Shown piece by piece: positions 1 through 8,733 of a stretch of DNA of 32,041 nt (positions are counted from its first letter, which is position 1; each line of letters opens with the position of its first letter). Source of the stretch: Phycisphaerales bacterium. Lineage in GTDB: Bacteria; Planctomycetota; Phycisphaerae; Phycisphaerales; UBA1924. The DNA is taken from assembly GCA_028285065.1 (NCBI GenBank), contig JANQQG010000199.1, positions 1-32,041 of the forward strand, written 5' to 3'. A program made the translations under genes and the position numbers. The notes beneath the pieces were generated by a model. It did no database searches. It saw only the letters and a program-made list of their open reading frames with translations, and had not been told where the DNA came from.

Positions 1-80
1 TCGCGCCACTGACGCCCGACCTGCGTGTAGATCGTGCCGACGAGCACGAACGCGGCGCCCCATCCGATCAGGTCGATCAT
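1..80 (-). CDS. N-terminal fragment of a small membrane protein (partial, runs off the left edge)
   Basis: Minus-strand ATG at 80 reads MIDLIGWGAAFVLVGTIYTQVGRQWR..., hydrophobic N-terminus, 14 bp downstream of the preceding minus-strand gene; no stop inside window. Confidence 0.45.
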   Translation of the reverse strand, partial: MIDLIGWGAAFVLVGTIYTQVGRQWR

Positions 81-94
81 CGCGAGGCTCCCGC

Positions 95-865
95 TCAGCC
101 CTTGCCGGCCGTCGAACCGGCGTCCGCCGAGTCGGCGTAGAGCAATCGCTGGTAGTCGGTGCCCTCGAGGGCCTTTTCGACCTCGTCGAAGTTCGCGATG
201 GCATCGCGAAGATCATCACTGGTGACCTTCCGGACCTCGCTGCGCTCCTGCGCGTCCTGGGTGAGCTCGAATCCGAGGAACGAGCCGACGCGCTCGAGCG
301 TGGCGCGCACGTCGGCGAGCAGGTCCTCGTACCAGATCTCGAGCGGCTCGGTCTCGAACTGCTCGCAGAACGCGCCGATGCGCTCCTCGGTGACGTCACG
401 ACGCCGGATCCGCGCCATCAGCTCCTCGACGTCGATCGTGATCGCGTCGGGCCGGTCGGCGTCGGACCAGATGTTCCAACGCCCCGTCTTCTCGTGCACG
501 CGCTTCGCGTTCATCGCGCTGATCGCGAGCTTGAGTACGTTGCGCCGACGCATGCGGATCAGGCGCACGCCCAGGTCGCGCAGCAGCGGGGCGAAGTCGT
601 CCCGGTCCACGATGTCGTACAGCTTGGTCTTGAACCCGACGGCGCGGCAGCCCTCGGGGATCTCGGTTGCGTAGAACCGCTCGGCGAACGCGCGCTGCTC
701 GCGGGCAGCCACCTCGGGCTCCTCGGCGTGCCGGTGCCGGTACCAGACCAGCTCCTCCATGCCCGCCTTCACGGCCGGCTGCTTCGCGAGGATGTCCATC
801 ATGAACGTCGAGCCGGTGCGCCCGGCGAACATCAGCAGGAAACGTGTCGGATCCATCCCGCTCAT
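95..865 (-). CDS. Sulfotransferase family protein
   Basis: MSGMDPTRFLLMFAGRTGSTFMMDIL (PAPS-binding loop-like RTGS) and RRRNVLKLAISAMNAKR motif; start ATG at 865 overlaps the upstream stop by 4 nt (ATGA). Confidence 0.8.
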   Translation of the reverse strand: MSGMDPTRFLLMFAGRTGSTFMMDILAKQPAVKAGMEELVWYRHRHAEEPEVAAREQRAFAERFYATEIPEGCRAVGFKTKLYDIVDRDDFAPLLRDLGVRLIRMRRRNVLKLAISAMNAKRVHEKTGRWNIWSDADRPDAITIDVEELMARIRRRDVTEERIGAFCEQFETEPLEIWYEDLLADVRATLERVGSFLGFELTQDAQERSEVRKVTSDDLRDAIANFDEVEKALEGTDYQRLLYADSADAGSTAGKG

Positions 866-1473
866 CGCTCCATCTTCTCCCCACCGGCCCCACGCCGAGC
901 CTCGAGTTCCTTGAGCGCGACCTCGAGCAGTTCTTCGGGCTCCACCATACGCCCCGGGCCGACGTGGCGACAGGCCTGCCACCCCTCGGCAGGCCCGACG
1001 AGCGCGAACCCGTCCTCCGCCAGGGTCACAGCGTTCCGCTCCGTGGACCGCTGGGCCCACATCGCGCTGTTCATCGCGGGCGCCAGGAGCACGGGCGTGC
1101 GCGAGCGATCGACGGCGCTGAGTATCAGCGTCACCACATCGTCCGTGCGCCCCGTCGCCAGCTTGGCCATCATGTCCATCGTGCAGGGCGCAACGATCGC
1201 AAGGTCGGCCCGCGTCGCGAGCGAGATGTGCTGCGGGTCCTGCGACTCGATGTGCTCCCACGCGCTGGTGTAGACCGGGCGCCCGGAGAGCGCCTGGAAC
1301 GTCAGCGGGGTCACGAACTTCGTCGCGGCCTCGGTCATCGCAACGGTGACGTCCGCGCCGGCTTGGGCCAGGCGGCTGACGAGGGTTGCTGTCTTGTATG
1401 CGGCGATCCCGCCCGCGACGCCGACGAGGACGTGCGCCCCCGAGGCCGCACTGGCGTCGTTCGCGTCGGTCAC
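862..1473 (-). CDS. coaC: Phosphopantothenoylcysteine decarboxylase / flavoprotein (CoaC domain only)
   Basis: VLVGVAGGIAAYKT, HISLATRADLAIVAPCTMDMMAKLATG, LLAPAMNSAMW motifs; GTG start at 1473 overlaps rpoZ stop (GTGA); no CoaB domain follows. Confidence 0.85.
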   Translation of the reverse strand: MTDANDASAASGAHVLVGVAGGIAAYKTATLVSRLAQAGADVTVAMTEAATKFVTPLTFQALSGRPVYTSAWEHIESQDPQHISLATRADLAIVAPCTMDMMAKLATGRTDDVVTLILSAVDRSRTPVLLAPAMNSAMWAQRSTERNAVTLAEDGFALVGPAEGWQACRHVGPGRMVEPEELLEVALKELEARRGAGGEKMER

Positions 1474-1739
1474 GCGTCGAGCGGCTTGGCGATGCGGTCG
1501 TGCATCTCGGGCGCGAGTGCGATCTTGACCTCTTCCTCGCTGGCGGGGTCGAAGTCGTAGGCGATCTTGCCCTGGACGATCTCCTCGATCACCAACTCGA
1601 GGTCGCTGCGACCCTCCCGCTCGACGAGCGGGCGCGCGCCATCCATCAACTGCACCAGGCGGCGCTGGATCAGCACGCACAGCTTGAAGCGACCGCCCAT
1701 GCGATCGACGATTTCGTCACTCTTGAGAGCTTCGATCAT
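1470..1739 (-). CDS. rpoZ: DNA-directed RNA polymerase omega subunit
   Basis: MIEALKSDEIVDRMGGRFKLCVLIQRRLVQLMDGARPLVE...LVIEEIVQGKI; classic rpoZ-coaC order. Confidence 0.82.
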   Translation of the reverse strand: MIEALKSDEIVDRMGGRFKLCVLIQRRLVQLMDGARPLVEREGRSDLELVIEEIVQGKIAYDFDPASEEEVKIALAPEMHDRIAKPLDA

Positions 1740-1926
1740 CCCGCCTGTGCTCCGGAGCCTCGCCCCCGACCCCGCACCGTCCCGACCCACCGTGGGCCCG
1801 ACGCCACGCATCCCCCGACTGACTCGAAGCGTATACTAGGCCGCACAAGGGGGAGGGAACAGCCGGGGGCGGCCCGACGATCCAGGCGCAGGACCCGCAA
1901 GCGGGCCCCAGAGGGGCTCCGGCGGG

Positions 1927-2610
1927 GTGTGGCGTTATCGATCATCCGCCTGTAGAACCACTCTGACCACCCTGATTGAGCCGGAGTTGTCCGTGGCGAC
2001 ATCCGATCCCGATCGACAATGGAGCTTTGGTGACAAGCTCGTCCACGCCGAGCGGCCCGAGTGGGGCGTCGGCGTCGTCACCGGGGCCGCGAAACAGGTC
2101 GCCGATGGCCGGCCCTGCCAGCGCCTGACGATCCGGTTCGACCGGGCCGGGATCAAGACGCTCTCGACCGCCCACGCCAAGCTGCGCGCGCCCGAGGACA
2201 CCCCGGCGATGGTGGCCGCCCAGACGGGCCAGGCCGGGACGTGGCTCGAACGTCTGGAGACCACGAGCCCCGAAGAGATCATGCTGGCGATCCCGGACGA
2301 GGCCACGGACCCCTTCACCCCCCTCGCCGACCGGATCGGCGCGACCCTCACGCTCTACCGCTTCGACGACTCCTCGGGCTCCCTCTTGGACTGGGCCTCG
2401 ATCCAGTCCGGGTTGGCCGACCCCCTGGCGGCCTTCAACCGGCACGAGCTCGAGCAGCTCTTTGGGCGATTCACGGTCGCCCTCGACAACCACCTCCGTG
2501 CCCTGACCGAGGAGGCCCGCCGGAAGATCCCGGGCGAGCTGCCCGGTCTGCTGGCCTCGGCGCCGGCGCGCGCCCGCAACGCGTTGCGTCGGATCGACGC
2601 CAGACGTTGA
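1927..2610 (+). CDS. DUF3553-like domain protein (true start possibly GTG at 1993)
   Basis: WSFGDKLVHAERPEWGVGVVTGAAKQ...RLTIRFDRAGIKTLSTAHAKL resembles DUF3553. Confidence 0.7.
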   Translation: MWRYRSSACRTTLTTLIEPELSVATSDPDRQWSFGDKLVHAERPEWGVGVVTGAAKQVADGRPCQRLTIRFDRAGIKTLSTAHAKLRAPEDTPAMVAAQTGQAGTWLERLETTSPEEIMLAIPDEATDPFTPLADRIGATLTLYRFDDSSGSLLDWASIQSGLADPLAAFNRHELEQLFGRFTVALDNHLRALTEEARRKIPGELPGLLASAPARARNALRRIDARR

Positions 2611-2902
2611 CCCCGGTCAACATCCGCGCCAGACGGGCGCGGGCCCTTCCCAGAGCCTGAACCTCGCGACAAGACGGAATCTCCGCCGCACGCGTGCGCG
2701 CGCCCGGTTCTTCTCGGACCAAGGGGGATCGGCTCGGGCCTGGCACGCCCACGCTGGCACAGGCGGCGCGCGAGTTGTTTCCCTGCTGGGACCAACTCGC
2801 CAGCGCCACGATACGCGCCGGCCCACCAACCCAGGCCGAGCCCCGTCTCTCTCTCACTTCCCAGGACGGCCTGCACAATCTCAGATTCGGAGGAATCCGC
2901 TC

Positions 2903-3175
2903 ATGAACGAGCAGGAGTTTCAGCAGCGTCTGTCGGAGCTGATGAACCAGATCGAGGAACTGCCTGGCCCCGCGCGCCAGACCCTCGAGAAGCTCGCGAC
3001 GGACACCCGTACGCGCCACGAGAAGATGCGCCGCACCGTCGGCGAACTCCAGGAGTCGCTGGACTACCTGCGCCTGAGCGTCAAGTACCTGGTCTTCGAC
3101 CTCGAGGCCACGCGACGCGAGAACCAGTACCTGCGCCGCCTGATCGAGAACGACTCGAAGCGCGACGAGGGCTGA
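2903..3175 (+). CDS. Small conserved coiled-coil protein of unknown function
   Basis: MNEQEFQQRLSELMNQIEEL...SLDYLRLSVKYLVFDLEATRRENQYLRRLIE; heptad-like pattern. Confidence 0.75.
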   Translation: MNEQEFQQRLSELMNQIEELPGPARQTLEKLATDTRTRHEKMRRTVGELQESLDYLRLSVKYLVFDLEATRRENQYLRRLIENDSKRDEG

Positions 3176-3276
3176 ACCGCCCTCCCCGGCCCGTCCCCAC
3201 CGTCCCTCCACCCCCGCTCGCCGCGGGGGATCTGTCCCTGTCCGACTGTCCGTCTTCTGACCGCCCAGCCCCCACT

Positions 3277-3425
3277 GCCGCCGGGCTCCAGACACCCGGC
3301 GGTAAGGAGTTTGCCCCCTGACGGCGTCCTTGCCCGGCGCCACACACGAACGGAACGTAACCGCAACACGTACACGCTCCTTGCCATAGGGCGGACCGGT
3401 TGGCTGAGCCGGTCCGCTCTTTTTC
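3277..3425 (+). ncRNA. Candidate structured RNA ending in an intrinsic terminator
   Basis: Hairpin CCGCCGGG(3278-3285)/CCCGGCGG(3295-3302), long-range helix TAAGGAG(3303-3309)/CTCCTTG(3377-3383), then terminator 3391-3425; no convincing ORF. Confidence 0.35.
3391..3425 (+). terminator. Rho-independent terminator
   Basis: GCGGACCGG-ttggctgag-CCGGTCCGC followed by TCTTTTTC. Confidence 0.8.
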
Positions 3426-3500
3426 GTGCGCCTCCAGCCTCGCAACGCCGTGCCCGATCGGGCGGGGCGGGGGCACGGTGGGCCATGCGAGGGGTGTGCC

Positions 3501-3506
3501 TATACT
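3501..3506 (+). promoter_or_regulatory. Putative -10 element (TATACT) for tRNA-Ser
   Basis: TATACT ends 9 nt before the tRNA 5' end; -35 not clear. Confidence 0.4.
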
Positions 3507-3515
3507 GGCCGCGAC

Positions 3516-3605
3516 GGACAGGTGGCCGAGCGGCTGAAGGCACCGGTTTGCTAAACCGGCGTATCGGTATTACCGGTACCGCGGGTTCGAATCCCGCCCT
3601 GTCCG
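3516..3605 (+). tRNA. tRNA-Ser (anticodon GCT)
   Basis: Acceptor GGACAGG/CCTGTCC, anticodon loop TTTGCTAAA, long variable arm, TTCGAATC T-loop, no encoded CCA. Confidence 0.95.
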
Positions 3606-3714
3606 CTTTCGTTCCTCCCTTCAGCACCCTCGCGGCTTCGAGCACAGAGCGGCGGCATCAGCCGACACGTGCGGGGCCCCGGTGACGCCGTACGCGGCGC
3701 AGCGCTCGCGACAT

Positions 3715-4071
3715 TCACTTGCTCGCGCGCGTTAGAGCGAACGTGGCTCCGTCGGGATCGCGCATGACGGCCATTGCGTCGCCGTCGGGCAGTTCTTGAG
3801 GTGGGATGATGGTCGTCGCGCCGAGTGATTCGGCACGCTTGACCTCGGTGTCGAGATCCTCGACTCGGATGAAGAGCTGCACGAACGCCGGCGCTCCCGG
3901 CGGCGCGGGCCAGACACCGCCGGTGATCCCCTCCTCCGAGCCCGTGTCGAACATGCGATAGCCGAGTGCGTTGTCGGCATCGACGGTCCAGCCGAACAAG
4001 GAGCTGTAGAACTCAGCGGCGCCGTCGGGGTTGGCGGTCACGATCTGGAAGTGGGTCACGGGCTGTCCCAT
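3715..4071 (-). CDS. VOC (glyoxalase/bleomycin resistance-like) family protein
   Basis: VTHFQIVTANPDGAAEFYSSLFGWTVDAD...VEDLDTEVKRAESLGATTI...MRDPDGATFAL. Confidence 0.88.
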   Translation of the reverse strand: MGQPVTHFQIVTANPDGAAEFYSSLFGWTVDADNALGYRMFDTGSEEGITGGVWPAPPGAPAFVQLFIRVEDLDTEVKRAESLGATTIIPPQELPDGDAMAVMRDPDGATFALTRASK

Positions 4072-4883
4072 GCGGGGTCTCCTTCGTCGGTGTGATTGGT
4101 GAGGGCGGTGATGGGCAGGAGTGTGAGCTGGACCTGATACACCTCGTCGCGGTGCTGGTCGAGTTCGACCAGGGTCGCGAGCTCGCGCCGGAAGCGGGCG
4201 ATCAGCGCGGCGACGTCAGGCAGGCGCGCGGTGTTCACCGCGAGCGTCATGACGACGTGATCGGCGAAGGCACGCTCGCGCCCCGGGCGGTTGCGGTGCA
4301 GATCGTGGAAGCGAGCGAGCAGGTGCTCGAGCGTCGCACGCGTGAAGGCCGCGTCACCGACCACGTCGGGCGACGAATCAACCCAGCGATCGGGCGCCTC
4401 CATGGTGAGCATGCCGAGACGGGCGAGGCGGGACAGCGCGATGTTCACCTCGTCCGTCGAAACACCGAGCACGCGAGCGATCCAGCGTGAGTCCGGCCGG
4501 AAGGACGCAAGACGCATCAGCTCGAGGATCGCGTGGTGGCACCACTCGTGCATCACGCGGGCCGCATCGTCCGTGAGGCGCACGACCTCGGGCTCGTCGC
4601 GTTCGCGAGGCCCACTAAACAGCCTCTCTCGCTCAAGGAGCTCGGCGACGCGATCGCTCGACCATCCGAGCGCCGCCCCGATGCGCCTGATCGACTCTTC
4701 CGTCACGACTCGACGACCGCTCAGCAACTGAGAGAGGGTCGCGTGATGCACACCGAGATCAAGCGCAAATGCGCGGAGCGAGTATCGCGAGTTGTCAGCG
4801 CACCGGCGCCCGAGCTCCTCGCGCAGCACGTCGCGAAACAAGAGGGGCGGGCGATCGGGACCGGACGCGTGGCTCGTCTTCAT
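4056..4883 (-). CDS. TIGR02147-like regulator-type protein (N-terminal HTH, DUF4423-like C-terminus)
   Basis: FRDVLREELGRRCADNSRYSLRAFALDLGVHHATLSQLLSGRRVVTEESIRRIGAALG...EWCHHAILELMRL...WIARVLGVSTDEVNIALSRLARLGML. Confidence 0.8.
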   Translation of the reverse strand: MKTSHASGPDRPPLLFRDVLREELGRRCADNSRYSLRAFALDLGVHHATLSQLLSGRRVVTEESIRRIGAALGWSSDRVAELLERERLFSGPRERDEPEVVRLTDDAARVMHEWCHHAILELMRLASFRPDSRWIARVLGVSTDEVNIALSRLARLGMLTMEAPDRWVDSSPDVVGDAAFTRATLEHLLARFHDLHRNRPGRERAFADHVVMTLAVNTARLPDVAALIARFRRELATLVELDQHRDEVYQVQLTLLPITALTNHTDEGDPAWDSP

Positions 4884-5058
4884 CGATCGCCATGGTAAAC
4901 GCGCAAGCAGTCTTCACCCGCCCGGGTGCGACCAAAACGTGGTGCAGAATGATGCACCGTTTCGCGCCGGTGCTCGCGCTCGATCGAGGAACGAACGGCA
5001 GCGCCGAGTACCCACGCGCACAACGACGCCCGCGGCGCGCGACAACACGGACGCCCCC

Positions 5059-6747
5059 CTACTCCCCAAACTGCTGCAGGAACTTCGTCTCCGACTCCTC
5101 GCTGCCCGCGACCACCATCTCCTGATCGGCACGGAGGACCGCGTCGGCGGGCGGGTTGATGATCAGTTCACCGTCCGGGTCACGCAGCGCGACGATGGTG
5201 CAGCCGGTGGCTTCCCGGACACCGCACTCGACGAGGGTCTTGTCGGCCAGCGAGGGCGGGACGCGGAGTCGGAAGATGTCGAGACCCTCGGTGACGGTGA
5301 CGATCCGGTCGCCGCGGATCTGGTTGAAGATGCTCACCGCGCCCATCGACGCGTAGGAGTGGACGAAGTCGGCACCGGCGTGGTGGAGCGTCTCGATGTT
5401 CTGCTCGAACGTCGCGCGGCTGATGATCTGGATGTCCGGGCGCACGCTGCGGCAGTAGATCGTCAGGTAGATGTTCAGCGGGTCGTCGTGCGTCGTGACC
5501 AGGACGGCCGGGGCGTCGAACAGCCCCGCCTCGCGCAGCACCTCCGGGTCGCGCGCGTCGCCGATCAGGCAACGCTTCGGGTCGGGAGCGTGCGCGGGAT
5601 CGAGCTCGACCATGCGCCACTCGACGCCGCGGGCCTGGAGCGCTTCGGCGGCCGCCCGACCCACGCGTCCGCCACCGATGATCAGGACCGGCTTGACGGA
5701 GACGTTGTAGATGACGAACGCCTCGTCGTAGTTGGCGAGCTGCTCGGCGGAGCCGGCGAGGACGAGGATCGTGTGCTCGCCGACGACGCTATCCGGAGTT
5801 GCGGGGTGGAAATCGCCCCGCTCCCAGAGACCGATGACCGTCACGCCCAGGTCGCGCACCCGGTTCTCGCGCAGCGACTTGCCGACCAGCGGCGTGCGGT
5901 GCGCGTTGGCCTCGGCGAGGATCAGCTTGTCGAGGCGTCCGACCTCGTGCGTGACGGCATCGCCACCGACCATGCAGCGCGCAAGCGAGCGCCCCATCAT
6001 CTCGCCCAGGCGCAGGATCTGCGTCGCGCCGGCGCGTTCGAGGATGAGGGTGGAGATCGGGTCGGTCGCCGTCGCGACGATCGGAACGTGCTCGGTGACC
6101 TGACGGACCATGAAGGCGACGTTTGTGTTGGCGACGTCGTCGTTGGTGGCCGCGACGAGAGCGGCCGACTGTGCGCGCGCAAGGCGGTAGGTCTCCGGAT
6201 CATCGAGCGCCCCGAACATCACCAGCAGGCCCATGTCGTGCAGGCGGCTGGCCTCCTCGAAGTCCGCGACGAGGAGCACGTACGGGTAGCCGGAGTACTC
6301 GAGCTTGCGGATCAGCGCCGTCGACACCGGGCCGTGCCGGGTCAGGATGACGTGGCCCGAAGTGGTCGGGGGGAGCTCGCGCGGCGTGCGGGCCGCGGCC
6401 TGCGCCTCGACCCACGGCGCGTAGAAGAACTGGATGATCGTGAACGGAAGCAGGATCAGCAGGAAGACGATGCCGGTGACGAGGACCAGCATCGAGAACG
6501 CCCGCCCTAGATCGCTCTCGAAGGTGATGTCGCCGAAGCCGAGCGTGGACATGACCGTGAGGGTCCAGTAGAAGCCCGTCATCCAGCTGTGGCTCTGACC
6601 CTCCTTCATCATGATGAAGTGGAAGAGGACGCTGTAGAGGACGACGAGGAAGACCAGCACGCCCGTGAACTTGAGCAGCGAGCGCATGTTCCGCTGGTTG
6701 GGGCGCTGGCGGAGGAAGGCGAGGATGTGCGAGGTGCTGAACTTCAT
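5059..6747 (-). CDS. Ion (K+) channel with tandem TrkA-N/TrkA-C (RCK) regulatory domains
   Basis: Pore helix/filter FYWTLTVMSTLGFGDITFESDLGR; second nucleotide-binding loop VLIIGGGRVGRAAAEAL; TrkA-C-like C-terminus. Confidence 0.87.
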   Translation of the reverse strand: MKFSTSHILAFLRQRPNQRNMRSLLKFTGVLVFLVVLYSVLFHFIMMKEGQSHSWMTGFYWTLTVMSTLGFGDITFESDLGRAFSMLVLVTGIVFLLILLPFTIIQFFYAPWVEAQAAARTPRELPPTTSGHVILTRHGPVSTALIRKLEYSGYPYVLLVADFEEASRLHDMGLLVMFGALDDPETYRLARAQSAALVAATNDDVANTNVAFMVRQVTEHVPIVATATDPISTLILERAGATQILRLGEMMGRSLARCMVGGDAVTHEVGRLDKLILAEANAHRTPLVGKSLRENRVRDLGVTVIGLWERGDFHPATPDSVVGEHTILVLAGSAEQLANYDEAFVIYNVSVKPVLIIGGGRVGRAAAEALQARGVEWRMVELDPAHAPDPKRCLIGDARDPEVLREAGLFDAPAVLVTTHDDPLNIYLTIYCRSVRPDIQIISRATFEQNIETLHHAGADFVHSYASMGAVSIFNQIRGDRIVTVTEGLDIFRLRVPPSLADKTLVECGVREATGCTIVALRDPDGELIINPPADAVLRADQEMVVAGSEESETKFLQQFGE

Positions 6748-7010
6748 ACCGCGTCGGTCGCTCCGTGCGAGATCGTCGGTTGGCCGACCCCCACCGGCTA
6801 CTTTCACTTCTTGGGGGTGGAGGGCACGTGTTTGTATCCGAATGGGGCCACCGACGTCGCCGGATCGCCCCTCCACACGTTTGGACGGGCGTCTGGCGCC
6901 CTGACACGCCTGGTGACGTCGGGGAGGAGCGAGGTGCCCGAGGCGGACGTGGCCCCGCGCGCCCCACGGCTCTATCCTCTCGACCGGGTCGCCTCGCGGC
7001 CCGCCCAGCC

Positions 7011-7083
7011 GGGGCGGTAACTCAACTGGTAGAGTGCCAGCTTTGCAAGCTGGAAGTTCGGGGTTCGAGTCCCCGTCGCTCCA
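7011..7083 (+). tRNA. tRNA-Ala (anticodon TGC)
   Basis: GGGGCGG/TCGCTCC acceptor with G3:U70, anticodon stem-loop CCAGC-TTTGCAA-GCTGG, T-arm CGGGG-TTCGAGT-CCCCG. Confidence 0.95.
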
Positions 7084-7212
7084 TTTCCCGGCCGACACCA
7101 AGGCGCAGCTCCCGCAACAGGATGCTCCCTGCCACGCCGGTAGACTCCCAATCCACGATCCGACCCCCCACCCGCCCGGTCGCACGCAAGTCGCGCCACG
7201 GAGGATCCACCC

Positions 7213-8622
7213 ATGCTGCGCCAGTTCGCTCTCCCCGTCATCCCCGCACTCTGCGTCACGCTCGCGGCTGATCACGCCGCGGCCCAGAACGTGCCCGAAG
7301 CGCCCGACCGCCCGAGCATCCTGCCGGGTGGCCAGCCGCGCCCCGTTGAGACGCCCGACGTGCGCATGCCCAGCGGCGACGACGCACGCGGGATCCCCAT
7401 GCCGACCGGTGAGCTAGGACCGGAGGTCTATCGCGAGCGCCGGCGGCGTCTCATGGAGGAGATGGGCGGAGGCGTCGCCGTGATCTTCAGCGCCGATCAC
7501 GTCGGCCCGGACGATCGGCAGGACCTGAACTTCTACTACCTAACCGGATTGGCGCACGAGGCGGGCGCCGCGCTGCTGCTCGCACCGGAGGATCCGGTCT
7601 CGCCCGAAACGCTCTTCCTAGCGGCCTTGGACGTCGAGGACAACCGTTGGCACGGCGAGCGCGCCATGCTCGGGCGCAAGATCGAACTGGGTACCGGGAT
7701 CGCGCGCGTGCGACGCATCGGGCGACTGCCCGGCTCGCTCGCGAGCGCCGTCACGAAGAGTGCCGATCGCGAGATGGTCAGCCTCGGGCCGATCGTCGGC
7801 TACACGAGCCCCGTGCCCAAGGAACTAGACGTGCTACGGAAGGCGAGCTCGCGCATCCCCGGCTCGCGGATCCGCCTCGCCCACGAGCTGCTCCCGGCGA
7901 TGCGACAGGCCAAGAGCGCCGATGAGATCGCGATCATGCAGCGGGCCGTGGACATCACGGGCGACGGGCACGTCGCCGCGATGCGCGCGGTCCGGCCGGG
8001 CATGACCGAGTTCGAGTTGCAGCGTGCGTTCGAACGTGCGTTCCGCGACAACGGCTCGCGCTTCAATGCGTACAACCCGATCGTTGCAAGCGGCCCCAAC
8101 TCATGCGTGCTGCACTACCAGCGCAACGACCGCGAGATGAAGGCGGGCGACCTGGTGCTCTGCGACGTCGGCTGCGAGTACGACATGTATGCCGCGGACA
8201 TCACACGGACGTTCCCCGTCTCGGGCCGTTTCACCGAGCGTCAGAAGGAGGTCTACGAGGTGGTGCTCGAGGCGCAGCGGGCGGCAATCGAAGCAGTCAA
8301 GCCCGGCGTCACTGTTTGGGAGGTGCACCAGGCGGCGCGCTCCGTCATCGAGCGAGCCGGGTTCACGGACGCCTACTTCCACGGCACCAGCCATTTCATC
8401 GGCCTGCACGTCCACGACTCCGGCCTGTACGACGAGCCGCTCACCCCTGGGAGCGTGATCACCATCGAGCCTGGCGTCTACCTCGCCGACGAGGAGATCG
8501 GCATCCGCATCGAGGACGAGGTGCTCGTCACCGAGGGCGGGGCTCAGGTGCTCTCGGCGTCGATCCCGAAGAGCATCGCGGAGATCGAGTCCCTGATGCG
8601 GGCCGGGCGCGGGCGGAGGTAG
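7213..8622 (+). CDS. Secreted Xaa-Pro aminopeptidase (M24B family)
   Basis: Signal peptide MLRQFALPVIPALCVTLAADHAAAQ; M24 motifs HYQRND, CDVGCEYDMYAADITRTFPVSG, HGTSHFIGLHVHD, ITIEPGVYL, GIRIEDEVLVT. Confidence 0.93.
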   Translation: MLRQFALPVIPALCVTLAADHAAAQNVPEAPDRPSILPGGQPRPVETPDVRMPSGDDARGIPMPTGELGPEVYRERRRRLMEEMGGGVAVIFSADHVGPDDRQDLNFYYLTGLAHEAGAALLLAPEDPVSPETLFLAALDVEDNRWHGERAMLGRKIELGTGIARVRRIGRLPGSLASAVTKSADREMVSLGPIVGYTSPVPKELDVLRKASSRIPGSRIRLAHELLPAMRQAKSADEIAIMQRAVDITGDGHVAAMRAVRPGMTEFELQRAFERAFRDNGSRFNAYNPIVASGPNSCVLHYQRNDREMKAGDLVLCDVGCEYDMYAADITRTFPVSGRFTERQKEVYEVVLEAQRAAIEAVKPGVTVWEVHQAARSVIERAGFTDAYFHGTSHFIGLHVHDSGLYDEPLTPGSVITIEPGVYLADEEIGIRIEDEVLVTEGGAQVLSASIPKSIAEIESLMRAGRGRR

Positions 8623-8733
8623 CCCTCGCGAGATCCCCGGAAGGCCAAAGCAAGGAAGATCCGCCAACATAAGGATGTGGGGAGAGGGCCCTTCCGTCGT
8701 ACACTTGCGTGGACCCGCCGGAGGAGCCCGAGG

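Noticed and set aside
3176-3425. Considered 6S RNA, SRP RNA, RNase P RNA or tmRNA
   Set aside because: No diagnostic conserved motifs for any of these were visible; left as unassigned structured RNA candidate
3311-3685. 124-aa ORF over the candidate RNA and tRNA-Ser
   Set aside because: Weak TTG start, runs through the terminator and the tRNA gene; not plausible coding sequence
4792-6510. 572-aa plus-strand ORF
   Set aside because: Antisense to the well-supported K+ channel gene; Asp/Arg/Val-biased composition typical of high-GC shadow ORFs
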